A stretch of DNA of 64,000 nt, taken from assembly GCF_031755915.1 (NCBI RefSeq), contig NC_083379.1:5157501-5221500 (forward strand). Reading direction: 5' to 3'. Shown here in pieces: positions 11,986-23,003 of the stretch. A program made the position numbers and the translations under genes. Position 1 is the first letter of the stretch, and every line of letters starts with the position of its first letter. Source of the DNA: Ziziphus jujuba. Its lineage: Eukaryota; Streptophyta; Magnoliopsida; Rosales; Rhamnaceae. The notes under the pieces are model-generated. The model was not told the DNA's origin, ran no database searches, and saw nothing but the letters and a program-made list of their open reading frames with translations.

Positions 11986-12670
11986 GAACAACTGGGCTAA
12001 CTTCTCGGGTGAAAAACGTTCTCGTACCGGTAGGAAGTGTGCCGACTTGGTGAGACGATCAATGATTACCCAAATGCCGTCGTACCTTCTAGGTGTGGAA
12101 GGAAGCTTGAAAACGAAGTCCATGTTGAGTTCTTCCCACTTCCACACGGGAATTGGTAAAGGTTGGAGTAGTCCCGAAGGCTTCTGTCTTTCTGCTTTCA
12201 CTTGTTGACAAATCAAACACTTTGATACAAAGTCTGCCACTTCTCTCTTCATACCAATCCACCAATAATACTTAACAAGCGTCCGGTACATCTTGGTACT
12301 TCCCGGATGCATCGCATACATCGAGCTATGCGCCTCCTCTAAAATCTCCTTCTTGAGTCCTGGAATATCCGGAACACAAAGTCGTCCTTTATACACGAGG
12401 GCTCCATCCCTCCTTATGGAAAATTCCGGATCAAGACCTTGTACCTTGCCCTTAATTGTCCTCAACTTAGGATCTTCCATTTGGGTCTCTACTATACGAT
12501 CCACCAACACCGGTCGTACCTGGAAGCTAGCCATGAGAACTCCTGAAGGATGCATATGCATTAACACCCCCATCTTCTTCAACTCCACCATGAGAGGTAG
12601 TTGGATGACTTGGATGTGAGCAAGGGATCCAGTAGCCTTCCTACTCAAAGCATCTGCCACTACATTCGCC
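11980..12670 (-). pseudogene. RNase H end plus integrase N-terminal half, misplaced upstream of gag
   Basis: The minus strand reads NVVADALSRK (end of RNase H), then the integrase zinc finger (EAHSSMYAMHPG ... KCLICQQVKAE, an HHCC arrangement), then the start of the catalytic core (LNMDFVFKLP ... IDRLTKSAHF) and stops matching after LAQLFVQ. The first catalytic Asp (MDFV) is present; the second Asp and the Glu are missing. At that point the sequence switches to gag in another frame. In an intact element this block follows gag, protease and reverse transcriptase; here it comes before gag. Confidence 0.85.
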
Positions 12671-13486
12671 TAATAGTGACTTTAACTTCCCTCTTGTGCA
12701 ACTTTCCTTCTCATGCCCACTAATTAAGGATAGTCAAATTGGTCCACGAGAACACGATCTACAAGTCTTGGTCATAGTCGAACGCTAACCATAAGGTGCT
12801 TCTAAAGCATGCATCCTTAAACCAACAACCAACTCTCGTGACTCGATCAGCACTTTAAAAGGTTAGATTAGAACTTAAGTCTAATTTCCTCAAATACTGG
12901 TATCACCAAGTTAAGGTTGAGATTAATTCACTTATCTTCGATTACCCTCCTAGTACTTACAATTATAAAACCCTTGCTCCTCATTGATTAACCAATAGTC
13001 TTAACCTCGACAAACATCAATCTTTCTTTTAACTAAATTCATCAAGGTCATGAATAAAATTTCTCAACATCCAAATACCATTCTTGAAAACCCTAAGTTT
13101 CCCCCATTTCAAATAAATTCCATGAATCCACACCTTAAGCAATAAGAAATTTAAATCTTAATTCTAGCATCACCACCAATACTATGAACAAATCACTAGA
13201 TCCTTAACCCATAAAAGTATTCCACACTTCTTAAATTCTAACTCCGTCCCAAAAATCATACTCCTTATCATTGTAAATTATCACCAACAATATCAACCAC
13301 CTTGAATCGATGAAGCACCATCAATACGAACCTTAAATCTCCAAGGAAATAAGATATCAAGATCTTAGCTTCTAGAATGAAAAATAACCATGCTTAAACA
13401 TCCAACCATGCCTAAGGAATCATCCTCATCTCATTAACCTCATCAACCACCAAGTAGAACTTTAGTCGCTATCCGGATCTTGCTTG
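12671..13486. other. Non-coding internal region of the gypsy element
   Basis: No frame could be assigned. The plus strand is poor in G and rich in A, C and T, unlike the coding blocks on either side. It may be strongly decayed pol sequence or unrelated leader DNA. Confidence 0.4.
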
Positions 13487-13705
13487 ATTCTCTAAACGCT
13501 GTCGTACCTTCTCTTTGTGAACGAAAGTTTAAGCACGAAATCCATATTTACATCTCCCTACTTTACTTGTCGGTGACTTAAGTACCTTTATTCGGATCTT
13601 GCAACTTCCATTCCATACGTCTTGGTACCCTTGGGGTGTATCGCATACTTTGAATCACGTGCTTCCTTTAAGATCTCCTTTTTGAACTCAACGATACCCT
13701 GCTTT
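13487..13705 (-). pseudogene. Second, decayed integrase fragment
   Basis: By nucleotide comparison this repeats two parts of the integrase block at 12061-12375. GTCGTACCTTCT, GAAATCCAT and ACGTCTTGGTAC ... TCGCATAC ... CTTCCTTTAAGATCTCC match GTCGTACCTTCT, GAAGTCCAT and ACATCTTGGTAC ... TCGCATAC ... CTCCTCTAAAATCTCC in the same order and orientation, with a deletion between them. No open frame remains. It is far more diverged than the LTR pair, so it was already decayed when the element last moved. Confidence 0.65.
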
Positions 13706-14518
13706 GGATTCTTAATTGGCGATACTTAACCTTAAGTCGCTTTTGGAAAAACCATAACAATAAACAAATAATAAAATATATTTTTCAAATATACCTAACT
13801 TGCATAGGCAATTGTTAAAACTCCACATTGAAATTCATATCTTAAAATCCATAGCATAAAATAAAATATGCACGCTTGTAATGGAGGTACGTACGACACC
13901 TTCTACATGTTACGTAATCCATGATTCCAACTGTCGCCGACACTCTGCTACCAATACAAACCAGGGTGGTTGCCTATATTGGCCGTCCAATTCCCCGGGC
14001 TCGTAGGCAACATGATCATGGGGCTAGCTCTACATGGACCACATTGGTTCGCCGCCTCCATATGGTGCAGTATAATATCAACAATATAACATACAGATAC
14101 ATGTACGAGCACAAACCAAAAATACTTGAATAAAACACCTTTAATTTCAAATACCACTTTGAAAAGCATTTAAATTTTGATAATCGATCGGGAAAATATT
14201 TTGACGCCTTGAAATCGATCGACACACATCCTTAGGCAATCATCATTCTTCTCCATGAACGAAACGGATACCATTCACGATGATAAGCTTGACCTTCAAA
14301 AAGAAAAGGCATCCTCGACCATCGACTAGGCCATAGGAATTTCCCGTTAGGCTAGATGATCCTAATTGACACCCTCGAAGATTAGAGTTATTCAAACTCG
14401 GGCAACGAATTTACTTCGAGACAAACAGAAAGAACGCTTTCACACGGGTAAAATGAGAGATTAAACACGGATAGGATGCACAACAATGCACAGTCCCTTA
14501 GGAATACTAGAACCTAGA
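13706..14518. other. 5' leader of the gypsy element
   Basis: No coding frame is supported. A block at about 13958-14070 (GTGGTTGCCTATAT ... CTCGTAGGCA) is related to 54907-54950 in the decayed LTR-like region there, so it is shared by retroelements of this genome. Confidence 0.5.
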
Positions 14519-14530
14519 GCTCTGATACCA
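14519..14530 (-). other. Primer binding site, initiator Met-tRNA
   Basis: The minus strand reads TGGTATCAGAGC two bases after the end of the right LTR. This is the standard plant Met-tRNA primer complement and proves that the right LTR is the 5' LTR. Confidence 0.93.
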
Positions 14531-14532
14531 AC

Positions 14533-17500
14533 TGTCAGGACCCGTCCAGAATTCCTCCTCCGGAACCCTAGACAGCCCTGATCCCAGGGAAATACCACCG
14601 AACCTTCCAACGGAAAATCCGGCAGCACCTCCCCTAAGGGATTTACTTACCACAAATTTACCTGCACAGAAAACACACTTCAAAAATATCCCCTTATTCC
14701 TCCCACAAACTACAAATTGGTTCCACAAATTGCAGTACTTAAAAAAATAAATACAGTAATCCAGTGCAAAATAAATACAACAAGAGTGAAAGAAATATTA
14801 CAACTGCAATAAAAGAATAACAGGGTACTGCCGAACTAAAACAGCGAGGAAGATCAAGTCCGCTCCGAGTGAACACCGACAACCTGGTACCTAGAGGAAC
14901 GGAATTTAAGAGTGTGAGATGCTAATCATCTCAGTGAGCGACCCTACTACTATACCATATATTATCACAGTAATAAGTATAAATAATAATTATTTAGAAA
15001 TAATATTTTCTCTCAAAACCCTTACAATTCTCTCAGTTGGAAAGGTTCCCCTTTTAAAACAATTTCACAAAACCCTTTATCCATATTCCCCGAAACCAAG
15101 ACATCAATTAAATACCAGAAGCGGTAACAATTATATCTTTAATTCCAATTCAGTTTCCAAACATTTTATTTTTAAAACACAGTTCTGAAAATCATTTGAT
15201 GCACCCACTATATACCAGTGGCGCCAACAGTACCCAGCGTCCCAAGGTATCGCCAGACAGGAGGTTATAGAGAGAAACCGGCATACGGTCGCGTGGCGTC
15301 CCACTGCGCCGCTGCTAACCTGGTGTCCCGGCCAAAGGGGGGTGGCCGCCCTCTCCGATGGCATCCACAGGACACCCTCATAATATCAACCGCGCGCTAC
15401 TCACACCCACCTGCGCGCTAATCACATCACCTGCGCGCTAATCACACCCACCTGCGCGCTAATCACAACCGTGTGCACACTAACCATATCACATATACCA
15501 TATCACATAATCAGAACACCAGTACGTGCACGGTGCATCTAAAAATTATAAAATCCATAAATTTAAATCATAAAACAAATTTCACATTTTTCATAAGCAT
15601 AGCGGGCATAATCCATCCGCTTGAACCGGGAAATTCTCCACAATTTCCTTATAATCCATACCAAAAATTCCATGATTTTCAAATCCACCAACTCCCAAAT
15701 CCATCAATTCAAATATCCACATTTTTTTCCAAGCATAAATAATTTCTCGAAATATCATAATCAAATCCCATAATATTTTATGGGCATATTTCATAAAAAT
15801 TGAAATCACCAACATAACCAAATATTTTCCTTGAAATATTTGAAAATCAAATCGTGCCCAATTTACCATTAAAACCACACCAATTTCAAAATCCTCAAAA
15901 CCATAAAATAATTCCACACGGCATAAATTTGTAGAATTCGCATTTTCTTAAATCCAATAAGTTCATAAATACTTCTACAATAAATCCAATAAATATTTGG
16001 CACATAGAAATTAAATTCCAAATATTTAATTCACACATAATATATTCATCAATTAAATTCCCCAAAATTAATTTGAAGGTGGGTCACTCACCTGGAGCAC
16101 GCAATTAACCCATGATCCACTACGGGATCAATTCTACGACTCACCGGTGCTCCTAGAACAAAATTCACAGACAGTCAAATAAATTAATATTTTATTCGGG
16201 TAAATAATACCCGGTACCCGGGGGGTCAAAACACAAACGATAACTAAAATTTACGAATCATATACCGAATCGAAGCTCGAGTGATGCTAATCACAGATCC
16301 GGTCTTAATTTTCGATGATCGTACCCGACGGGGTTTGAATTTTATCGGGAAGCTTTTCGGGTTTCGGCTCCGCAATTCTCCCAAACCGTCGCGAATTGGT
16401 GGAAACGGAAGTCGGATTTGGGTTCAGGAGGTCGAACACTGCAGACTGGAGCTGGCCGGAAATTTTCGGGTACTCGCCGGAACAGTAATTTCCGGCGGGC
16501 CGCCACGTCACCGGCAACCGTCGCCGGAACAGTATTTTCCGGCGGTGGCCGTTTGTTGTGAAATTTTGCAGATTTGTAGATCGTGAGGAGAGCAATCCAA
16601 CGGGACCGACGGTGAGCAAAACGGAGGTCGGACGGCGGAGAAATCACCGTTTGAAGATTTTCTACCCCTCGCCAGAAAACGCTCCGATCCCGGCGCGTCG
16701 GTGGTCCGATGGCCGTGATTTTTGGTGGGTAGGCCGGACTTGAGGAGAGGATGCTGGGTGTATGGCGCGTGTACTGTATATCGGCCGGAATAGTGCCGAT
16801 TCGCGGTGGAGGGGAAAAATCGCCGCCAAACTTCGGACGTCCGATCCGGGCGCGTCCGGCGGCCGTTCGCCGTGAAATTTGGAGGTTTTGCCGGAAATGA
16901 GGTGGGCAATCTGGCTGGCCGGTGCGTGTACAGTAACTAGGCCGGAAAAACATGAAAATGACCGGCGGCCGGCGGGTCCTCTCTCTCTCTTTCTCTCTCC
17001 TCTCTCTCTTTCTCTCTCTTCTCTCTCTTTCTCTCTCTTCCCCGAGAGTTTTTCAAAATTAAAACCCTGCGTGACACTGTTCATGCCACATGGACCACTC
17101 AGAAGCTGACACGTGGCATTTCACTGTTCACGACCCAAAAACATTAAAATAATACGGTATCCGGTAAACTTCAAACGTCCATAACTTTTTAACCACATGT
17201 CCGATTTAAGCGTGCCGCTAGTCTATGAACTCTTATCGACGAGTACTTTACAACCATACAAGAGTCAACTCACAATTACATCACAAGAAAAAGTCAACTC
17301 CCGGCACCTTTTAGACAGTTTACACTTCAACTTGTTTTGCCCATAACTTTCAAACCGTAGCTCCGTTTTCGACGTGCTACCAGTCTACGAACTCGTGGCA
17401 TCGTGCACTTCGCCACGGTACCCTAGTCAACTCAAAATTCTTACCGAGTCAAAAAGTCAACTTTTGACCCCCTTCGGTCAACGGTCAACGGTCAACCTCG

Positions 17501-17545
17501 GTCAACATGCACGGATTCCGGTGCGATTTGGGACGGGGTGTTACA
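14533..17545 (-). repeat. 5' LTR of the young gypsy element
   Basis: 3013 bp, nearly identical to 7959-10934. It keeps a ~48-bp segment (about 16498-16545) missing from the 3' LTR, and lacks about 10 bp (CCGGCGGTGG) near 16807 that the 3' LTR has. It should contain the promoter of the element, but I could not assign a TATA box with confidence. Confidence 0.93.
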
Positions 17546-17815
17546 TCACACTTACCCATTAATTTTAACACACACAAAATACTAATAATTTAATAATATA
17601 ATAATACTAGGAAAAATATGGGTAAGTCATTGGGCTTTTAAAGAGAGTTGGTCCTCTAGTCTAATGGGCCAACTGGAGTCTTATAGAAAGTGTGTGACCA
17701 AGGGTTCTACTACAAAATAATAAAATAAGTCAGTCCCATTAATGGCATAAATATGCCCTGTAAGTGAGTAATTGATTATGCCAAGTCCACAAATATTAAT
17801 TTATTCAACATCTTT

Positions 17816-18054
17816 ATTACCGTATTTACCTAATACCCATATATCAAAACAACTTGTTGTTCTATTATCATCCCTATTCCAATGTCCATGTTGATTAACA
17901 ACCAGAGCAAGGGAGTTGTTGAGACGCAGAGGATAAGGACAATGGAGGTAATAATAATAGGGAAATTGATAAGAATAAGTAGGAATAATATCATCAGGAA
18001 AAGGGGTGATCAGAATCACCTCATTTGTGACGTCAAACGAGACAATTACATCCC
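17816..18054 (-). pseudogene. F-box gene copy A, middle piece
   Basis: The minus strand encodes about 80 residues of the F-box associated region: VIVSFDVTNEV, then TPFPDDIIPTYSYQFPYYYY, then CFDIWVLGKYGNKD. It lies between the MULE (right) and the solo LTR (left). It joins both neighbouring pieces in frame once the MULE with one TTACATCCC repeat and the LTR with one TCTTT repeat are discounted. Confidence 0.87.
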
Positions 18055-19119
18055 GGGTTTTTTCGAAAAATAGCCATTTTACAATTTCATTTTAGAAAAA
18101 TAGCAAAAAAAAAAATTTTTTTAAAAAAATAACTACCTTTTAGTACATCAGAACCAAAATACCCTTTTGTACTCTTTTTTTGGGTTTATTTTCTCTACCG
18201 AAATGCAACTTTGTTTTAGTTTGTCGTTTTTGGTTTTTTTTTTCCTCCATTCCCTTTTCCTTTTGAAACAGAACTAGGGCATAAAAACAAAGCTTTCCCT
18301 TTCCCTTTAGAAACATACCAGCAGCGTCATTTTCACTTCAAGCAAAAAACACACCAATAGCGTCATTTTCCCTTTCCCTTTAGAAGCACACCAGCAGCGC
18401 CATTTTCCCTTTCCCTTTCCTTTTAGAAGCAGTGACATTTTCCACGAACTGGCAGAAAAATGGCAGAAAATTAGCGGAAAACTGGCGGAAAATTGGCGGA
18501 AAACTGGCGGAAAATTGGAGGAAATTTTGCGAAAACTGACAAACTGGAGGAAATTGGCGGAAGTTCATCTTATTCGTCAAATTTCCTCCGTTTTTACTGT
18601 TTTTCACGATTTTTCAGTTTTACACAAAATTTCTCACATTTTCAAACCATATGCCACCTAAGTATCTTTAAAATCACATATAACATCTCATAAATTAATT
18701 TTTTGCATACCCATATCAAATAAAAAGCTTAAAAAACCCTAAACTAATAAAACTTACAAGAAAAAAGAGAAAGAGAAAAAACAAAAAAAATACATATTTC
18801 CTTACTTTCATCTAATAAGAAAAAAGATAAAATTTTTATCTGATTTTAGTTTGAGATATGAGAAAATACAAAAAAATGAAAGTGAGAGGCGATGAGATGC
18901 AAAGAGTGACCTTAGAGAAACCCCACGAACGGCTGTGTAGAAACCCCACGAACGGCTGTGTAGAGGAAGAAAGGAAAGGGTAAAAAAAAAAAACCTTTTG
19001 CGTAATTTTCAATTTTATCAAGGGTATTTTTGTCCCAAGGTGGCTAGTTTTTTAAAAAAAAAAAAATTTGCTATTTTTCTAAAATGGAGTTGTAAGATGG
19101 CTATTTATCAAAAAAACCC
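18055..19119. mobile_element. Non-autonomous Mutator-like element with 9-bp target repeat
   Basis: It is bounded by TTACATCCC at 18046-18054 and 19120-19128; copy B has the site only once. The ends are imperfect inverted repeats of about 50 bp: GGGTTTTTTCGAAAAATAGCC at the left and GGCTATTTATCAAAAAAACCC at the right. Long terminal inverted repeats with a 9-bp duplication are typical of Mutator-like elements. No transposase is present. The interior has a 12-bp minisatellite (GGCGGAAAACT units, about 18470-18530) and repeated CATTTTCCCTTTCCC blocks (about 18328-18425). Confidence 0.88.
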
Positions 19120-19918
19120 TTACATCCCTGCCATAAGGGCCGACAAGGCGGCTGAATCTTGGCCAGTGACAAAATCCATTGGCATGTACCATGTCAATTT
19201 CATGTGAAATAATCCCGGAAGATTGAATGATTTTCCAAATTTTCTTCTTGTAGCTGTAGATCTCAATCACCATTTTAAACGAATAGCACTTGTCGCTGAG
19301 AACGATGAAGGGCCTGTACTCATTAGTTTTGGAATCAAACCCACATCCATAATTAGTCACATATAAATCATCTTCCTCCCCACCATCATCACAATCACTT
19401 AAATTCTTATAATGATCATAAGTTGGAACATCCTTGATATTCCCAGTTGCAGGGTTCCACAAGGCGAACTGTCCAAAATTATTTTTAAAGTCGACAAACG
19501 AAACAAGTAGGACCCCTTCACAGCAACAGTAGCAGAAAAGGCGGTGGGCTTGAGGTTGAGGCCGTGTGGGTGTGGGTCTGATGTGGATAACTCTATTAAC
19601 TGTTGCATCATCATCATCATCATCTTCGTAAGAAACGGAAACTATGCGAGTTCCTTTAAATGGGATCAAGATGAACATATAAGGATCCCTCTCACCGTCG
19701 AGAAGGGAGTATTTGGCGATGAAGTCGGAGCTGTTGATTAAGGAATACAATGACTTGCACACCCTCTTCATTTTTATCACATCCACCACCGGCAACCTCA
19801 TCAGAATTTCTATCACCAAGTCTTCTGTCAGATCATATACATTAACAAAAGATTCACTTCTTGATGATGAAGATTGAGATGATAATGATTCCCCAAACTC
19901 ATGATTCATCGTCATCAC
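19120..19918 (-). pseudogene. F-box gene copy A, N-terminal piece
   Basis: The minus strand encodes the first ~265 residues up to LVGPYGRDV. The F-box motif is at residues ~28-70 (LTEDLVIEILMRLPVVDVIK, then VCKSLYSLI), followed by the start of the F-box associated region (FALWNPATGNIKDVP). Copy A has a few residues more than copy B near residues 110-130. The frame runs on for about a dozen residues into the MULE before a stop. A truncated F-box protein could in principle be made from it; there is no direct sign that it is. Confidence 0.87.
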
Positions 19919-20929
19919 GATAGATGATTCATACGATATTACGATAATCTAATCTAAACTCTATAAGAGAAGATGAAGGAGAAGAAAGAAGAGAATACTT
20001 TGGACGGATGGAGTTTCAAGCATAAGGTTTAGGGATTTATTTGGAGGCTGGCCTTAGTGCCCCTATCGGATATAAACAGTAACGCCACACCACCCATTAT
20101 TTATTCTTGCAGATGCAGACTTACAGTATTGTAGAATTATTTGTTTGCTGAGCTGTAAACTTTAGCTTACTCTGTAAGCTTATCCTAGTCCATCAATACA
20201 TAAAACAACTGTTTCTCTCTGTATTCTTTTACATTGTATTCTTCTACATTAGTAAATTCCATTCAGGAAAATTTGTGAAAAAAATTGATGGAAACTTTTA
20301 CATTTAAGTTTTAATTGAATAATTAAATTCAATACTTTAAATTTAAAGTTGTCTGTATTTAATTTTATAGTTATATATATAATTTTATTTTTTATCATTA
20401 TTGATAATAACCAACAATTTATAGAGTTAATTTTATTTGATAATATTTAAATTTTTTATTTGTTATATTAAAATTTAAAAATAAACTATTTAAATTACAT
20501 TAATATTAATATAGGATCGGTTTTAGGCATAAATTTTATAAAACTTTGAGTGTACATTTAAAACAAATATTATATCAATGATTCAATTATTTTGATTAAA
20601 CAAAAGCACCTGAAACTTTTTGAAAATTTATAAATTACTCAATTAGTAATAATTTTTTAAATAATATGTTAAATCCAAATTTGAAATTAAATATATATTT
20701 TATCCTAAAATATAAATTAGAAAATATACCACTCACACTATTAATATTTACTCATACCACTCACAGTATTAATATTTACTCATTCTTGCTCCACTGCAGA
20801 GTCAGTTGCAAATTCTATCATATATTTAACATATCCCATGAATATTATTTAAATATCAAATAAATATTCAAGGATATTGGAATACTTTAAATATTTTAAA
20901 ATTACTTTTACTACTTCAAGTTCTTAAAA
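19919..20929. other. F-box upstream region, then AT-rich DNA (copy A)
   Basis: This aligns with 60144-61090. A GA-rich leader lies just upstream of the start codon, and a TATA-like TTTATATCC on the minus strand (about 20068-20076) sits ~150 bp from it, at nearly the same place as in copy B. The remainder is AT-rich and without genes. Confidence 0.5.
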
Positions 20930-22109
20930 TTGGACTCTAGAGGAGTCCAACTATACCATGACTCCAATTGGCCTATTGTCCAAAATTTGGGGCTTTTCTA
21001 TTTATATTCAATTTTATGAAATTAAATATTTCATTAACCTCTATTAATCATTGAAACGTAAATGCAATAAAAATTTCTAGGAAAAACTTCCAACGCACAC
21101 CAATTTTATAGTAATTACTAAAATCAACTTTAAAATAGTAATATTTTAACTATTCATTTATAATTAGCAAACTATATACCAAATAAAAGCTTGTAAGACA
21201 AGGATTGACAATACTTAGATCATTAACCAAACTCACTGCCAATGGCTGAAAAATGGCCAAAAAGTTTCGGCCAAATTTAGATCACCATATCTCTCAAATA
21301 GCTTAGAATTTGAAAAAATAGAGATTATATTTGGAATTAGAGGGTCCAAAATAGGGGGATAAAGGTATGGTTCGGACTGGGTTGGCTAGAAAGTAACCAA
21401 ATCATCAAAAAATCAGTTTGTGTCGTTGCTAGCTTCGAATGCTCGATCTAGAAGTGTTTGGGAACTGCTCCCCATGATTTTCTGGTTGTAGGTTGGAAAT
21501 TCCATGGGCTTTGCCCAAGTCTAATGTGTGTGGTGTATGAGTGGTCGAAAAGTGGCTAATTTGGCCCCCGGGGGGGTGAAGAAAAGAAAAGAAAAAGAAA
21601 TTGACACATGGCCTTGTTAGATTGTGACATGTGGCATCTATAAATTTGTGATATATGGCATTTGTCAAAGATATTTTCAAAAATTCTTTTACACGTTTTT
21701 TGATAAAAACTATCCTAAAAAGTCCTTTTTAGAAAAATGATTTCAACTTTACAAATCTATAATTTTCCAACTGTAAATCTAAATTAATCGGGCCATTAGT
21801 TTACGAACTTGTATTAACGAGCAATATACGAATGGTACGTCGAAGCCATAATTTATACATATAAAAAGTCAACCTTGACCTTGCTTGCTCAGTCTGAACT
21901 TCACTTTGATCTTACCATAACTTTCTGATCTTAACTTTGATTTTGTCATATTTCTAGTTTATGAGCTAATGGCATGTACTTCACAATGATGCCATGATCA
22001 AAGTGAAACTCTAGCATGCTAAAAAGTCGACTGTAGAATTCACTTGGTCAACTCTGATCAAACTTGATAAAAGCGTGAAAATTTTCCCTACACTTTGGTA
22101 TGGGTTACA
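20930..22109 (-). mobile_element. Decayed LTR-like sequence (copy A)
   Basis: The right part shows the order of blocks of the gypsy LTRs: a gene-free CT/GA-rich stretch, GACACATGGC boxes, CTTTACAAATCTATAA, TAGTTTACGAACTTGTATTAACGAG, AAAAAGTCAACCTTGACC, and an end in GGGTTACA at 22109. The similarity to the young LTRs is weak but collinear. The same sequence is at 61090-62251, so it predates the duplication. The left end is uncertain. Confidence 0.5.
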
Positions 22110-22691
22110 AAAATTTTCTAAATAGGCTACATACTATAGTTCACAATAAATTGATCACCTTATTGTTAGGTGTACTTTAATGTGTCAATGGTAGATTCTA
22201 CTAAGCTTAGAATGGCCCCTATTAAAAGTTATATGTAATATTTAGGATGAAATGATCTCTATTTTTTTTTCTTCTTTTTTTTTTATGAAGCTTTTTTGAA
22301 TACAATAAACTAAAGTCTTGTTCATATCAGATACTGCGAAGCTTTTTTATATATAATAAACTATAATCTTGTTCATATGACATACTGTGTATCATATGTA
22401 CCATGTTGTATAGAGAAAGAGTAGTCTGCACACTCTTACCAAAACAACAAAAAAAGCAATCTGTATACAGTGCTTAATCTCGTTGACTAACAATATTAAT
22501 AAATTATTTAATCGATGAGATTAAGACCAATAAGATGTGATGACTTTAAAGACCAATAACATGTCAAAACTTGGGATGTTTTTGAAGCTCTAAACCAAAT
22601 ATAATGAAAAAAAATTAAAAAAAAAACTTGTCTGTCTAAGGCCCACGTCATAAACAACAACCACTTTTTCAACGAACTTTGCAGCCTCTTT
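22110..22691. other. Non-coding duplicated DNA with a local tandem repeat
   Basis: No gene is seen. A ~60-bp sequence (AATAAACTA, then CTTGTTCATAT, then CATACTG) is repeated in tandem at about 22287-22390, and both repeats also occur in copy B near 62755-62855. Confidence 0.5.
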
Positions 22692-22984
22692 TTTTGTGAT
22701 CCTTTGATAACGAAAAATACACAAAACTAATACAGAAAAATAAAGAGAGACAAAAGCACGAAAATTGAGAAGAAAAAGATGTATTAAAACTATGGAATTT
22801 ATACACAAAAAAACTTCTCTTAAACTCTCTCTTGGAGTCTCAAAATCTATATTGTCTATACTATGTGTTATGTGATACAAGACTGAAAAAGATTTAACAT
22901 CTATTTATAATGCTCTAGACTCTAGGGTTTCTAGGGTTGAAACCCTAATGGGCTGGGCTTTTGGGAGAAGGCTGGACCTCCACA
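22692..22984 (-). repeat. Copia 3' LTR
   Basis: On the minus strand it begins TGTGGAGGTCCAGCC. The other end has TT where TG is expected on the plus strand, a mutation relative to the partner at 32754-33046. Confidence 0.9.
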
Positions 22985-23000
22985 ATTCTCCCCCTCCAAC
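22985..23000 (-). other. Copia polypurine tract
   Basis: The minus strand reads TTGGAGGGGGAGAAT directly before the 3' LTR. Confidence 0.85.
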
Positions 23001-23003
23001 CGC

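Larger units (their letters stand above)
7959..17545 (-). mobile_element. Young non-autonomous Ty3/gypsy chromovirus, minus strand
   Basis: Two ~3-kb LTRs flank a 3.6-kb internal region. The insertion is bounded by the 5-bp target repeat TCACA (7954-7958 and 17546-17550). On the minus strand it runs: 5' LTR (right), Met-tRNA primer site, non-coding leader with a decayed integrase piece, RNase H end plus integrase start, gag, a protease remnant joined to a chromodomain tail, polypurine tract, 3' LTR (left). Reverse transcriptase is absent and the coding blocks are out of normal order, so it must have moved with proteins supplied by another element. The LTRs differ by roughly ten substitutions plus two indels by eye, so insertion was recent. 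Confidence 0.92.
7710..17810. mobile_element. Solo LTR (~510 bp), split by a nested gypsy element
   Basis: The outer insertion starts TGTTAGAAATTTTATAG and ends TTTATTCAACA. It is flanked on both sides by TCTTT (7705-7709 and 17811-17815), and copy B has a single TCTTT at the matching site. Its own sequence is 7710-7958 and 17551-17810, about 510 bp after removing the inner element and one inner target repeat. TG...CA ends, a 5-bp target duplication and no internal region support a solo LTR, probably copia-like. It interrupts the F-box coding sequence. Confidence 0.75.

Noticed and set aside
19079..19120. C-terminal extension of the truncated F-box frame into the MULE as a real protein end
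   Set aside because: The dozen extra residues come from the transposon end and have no counterpart in the intact gene; there is no evidence that the product is made.
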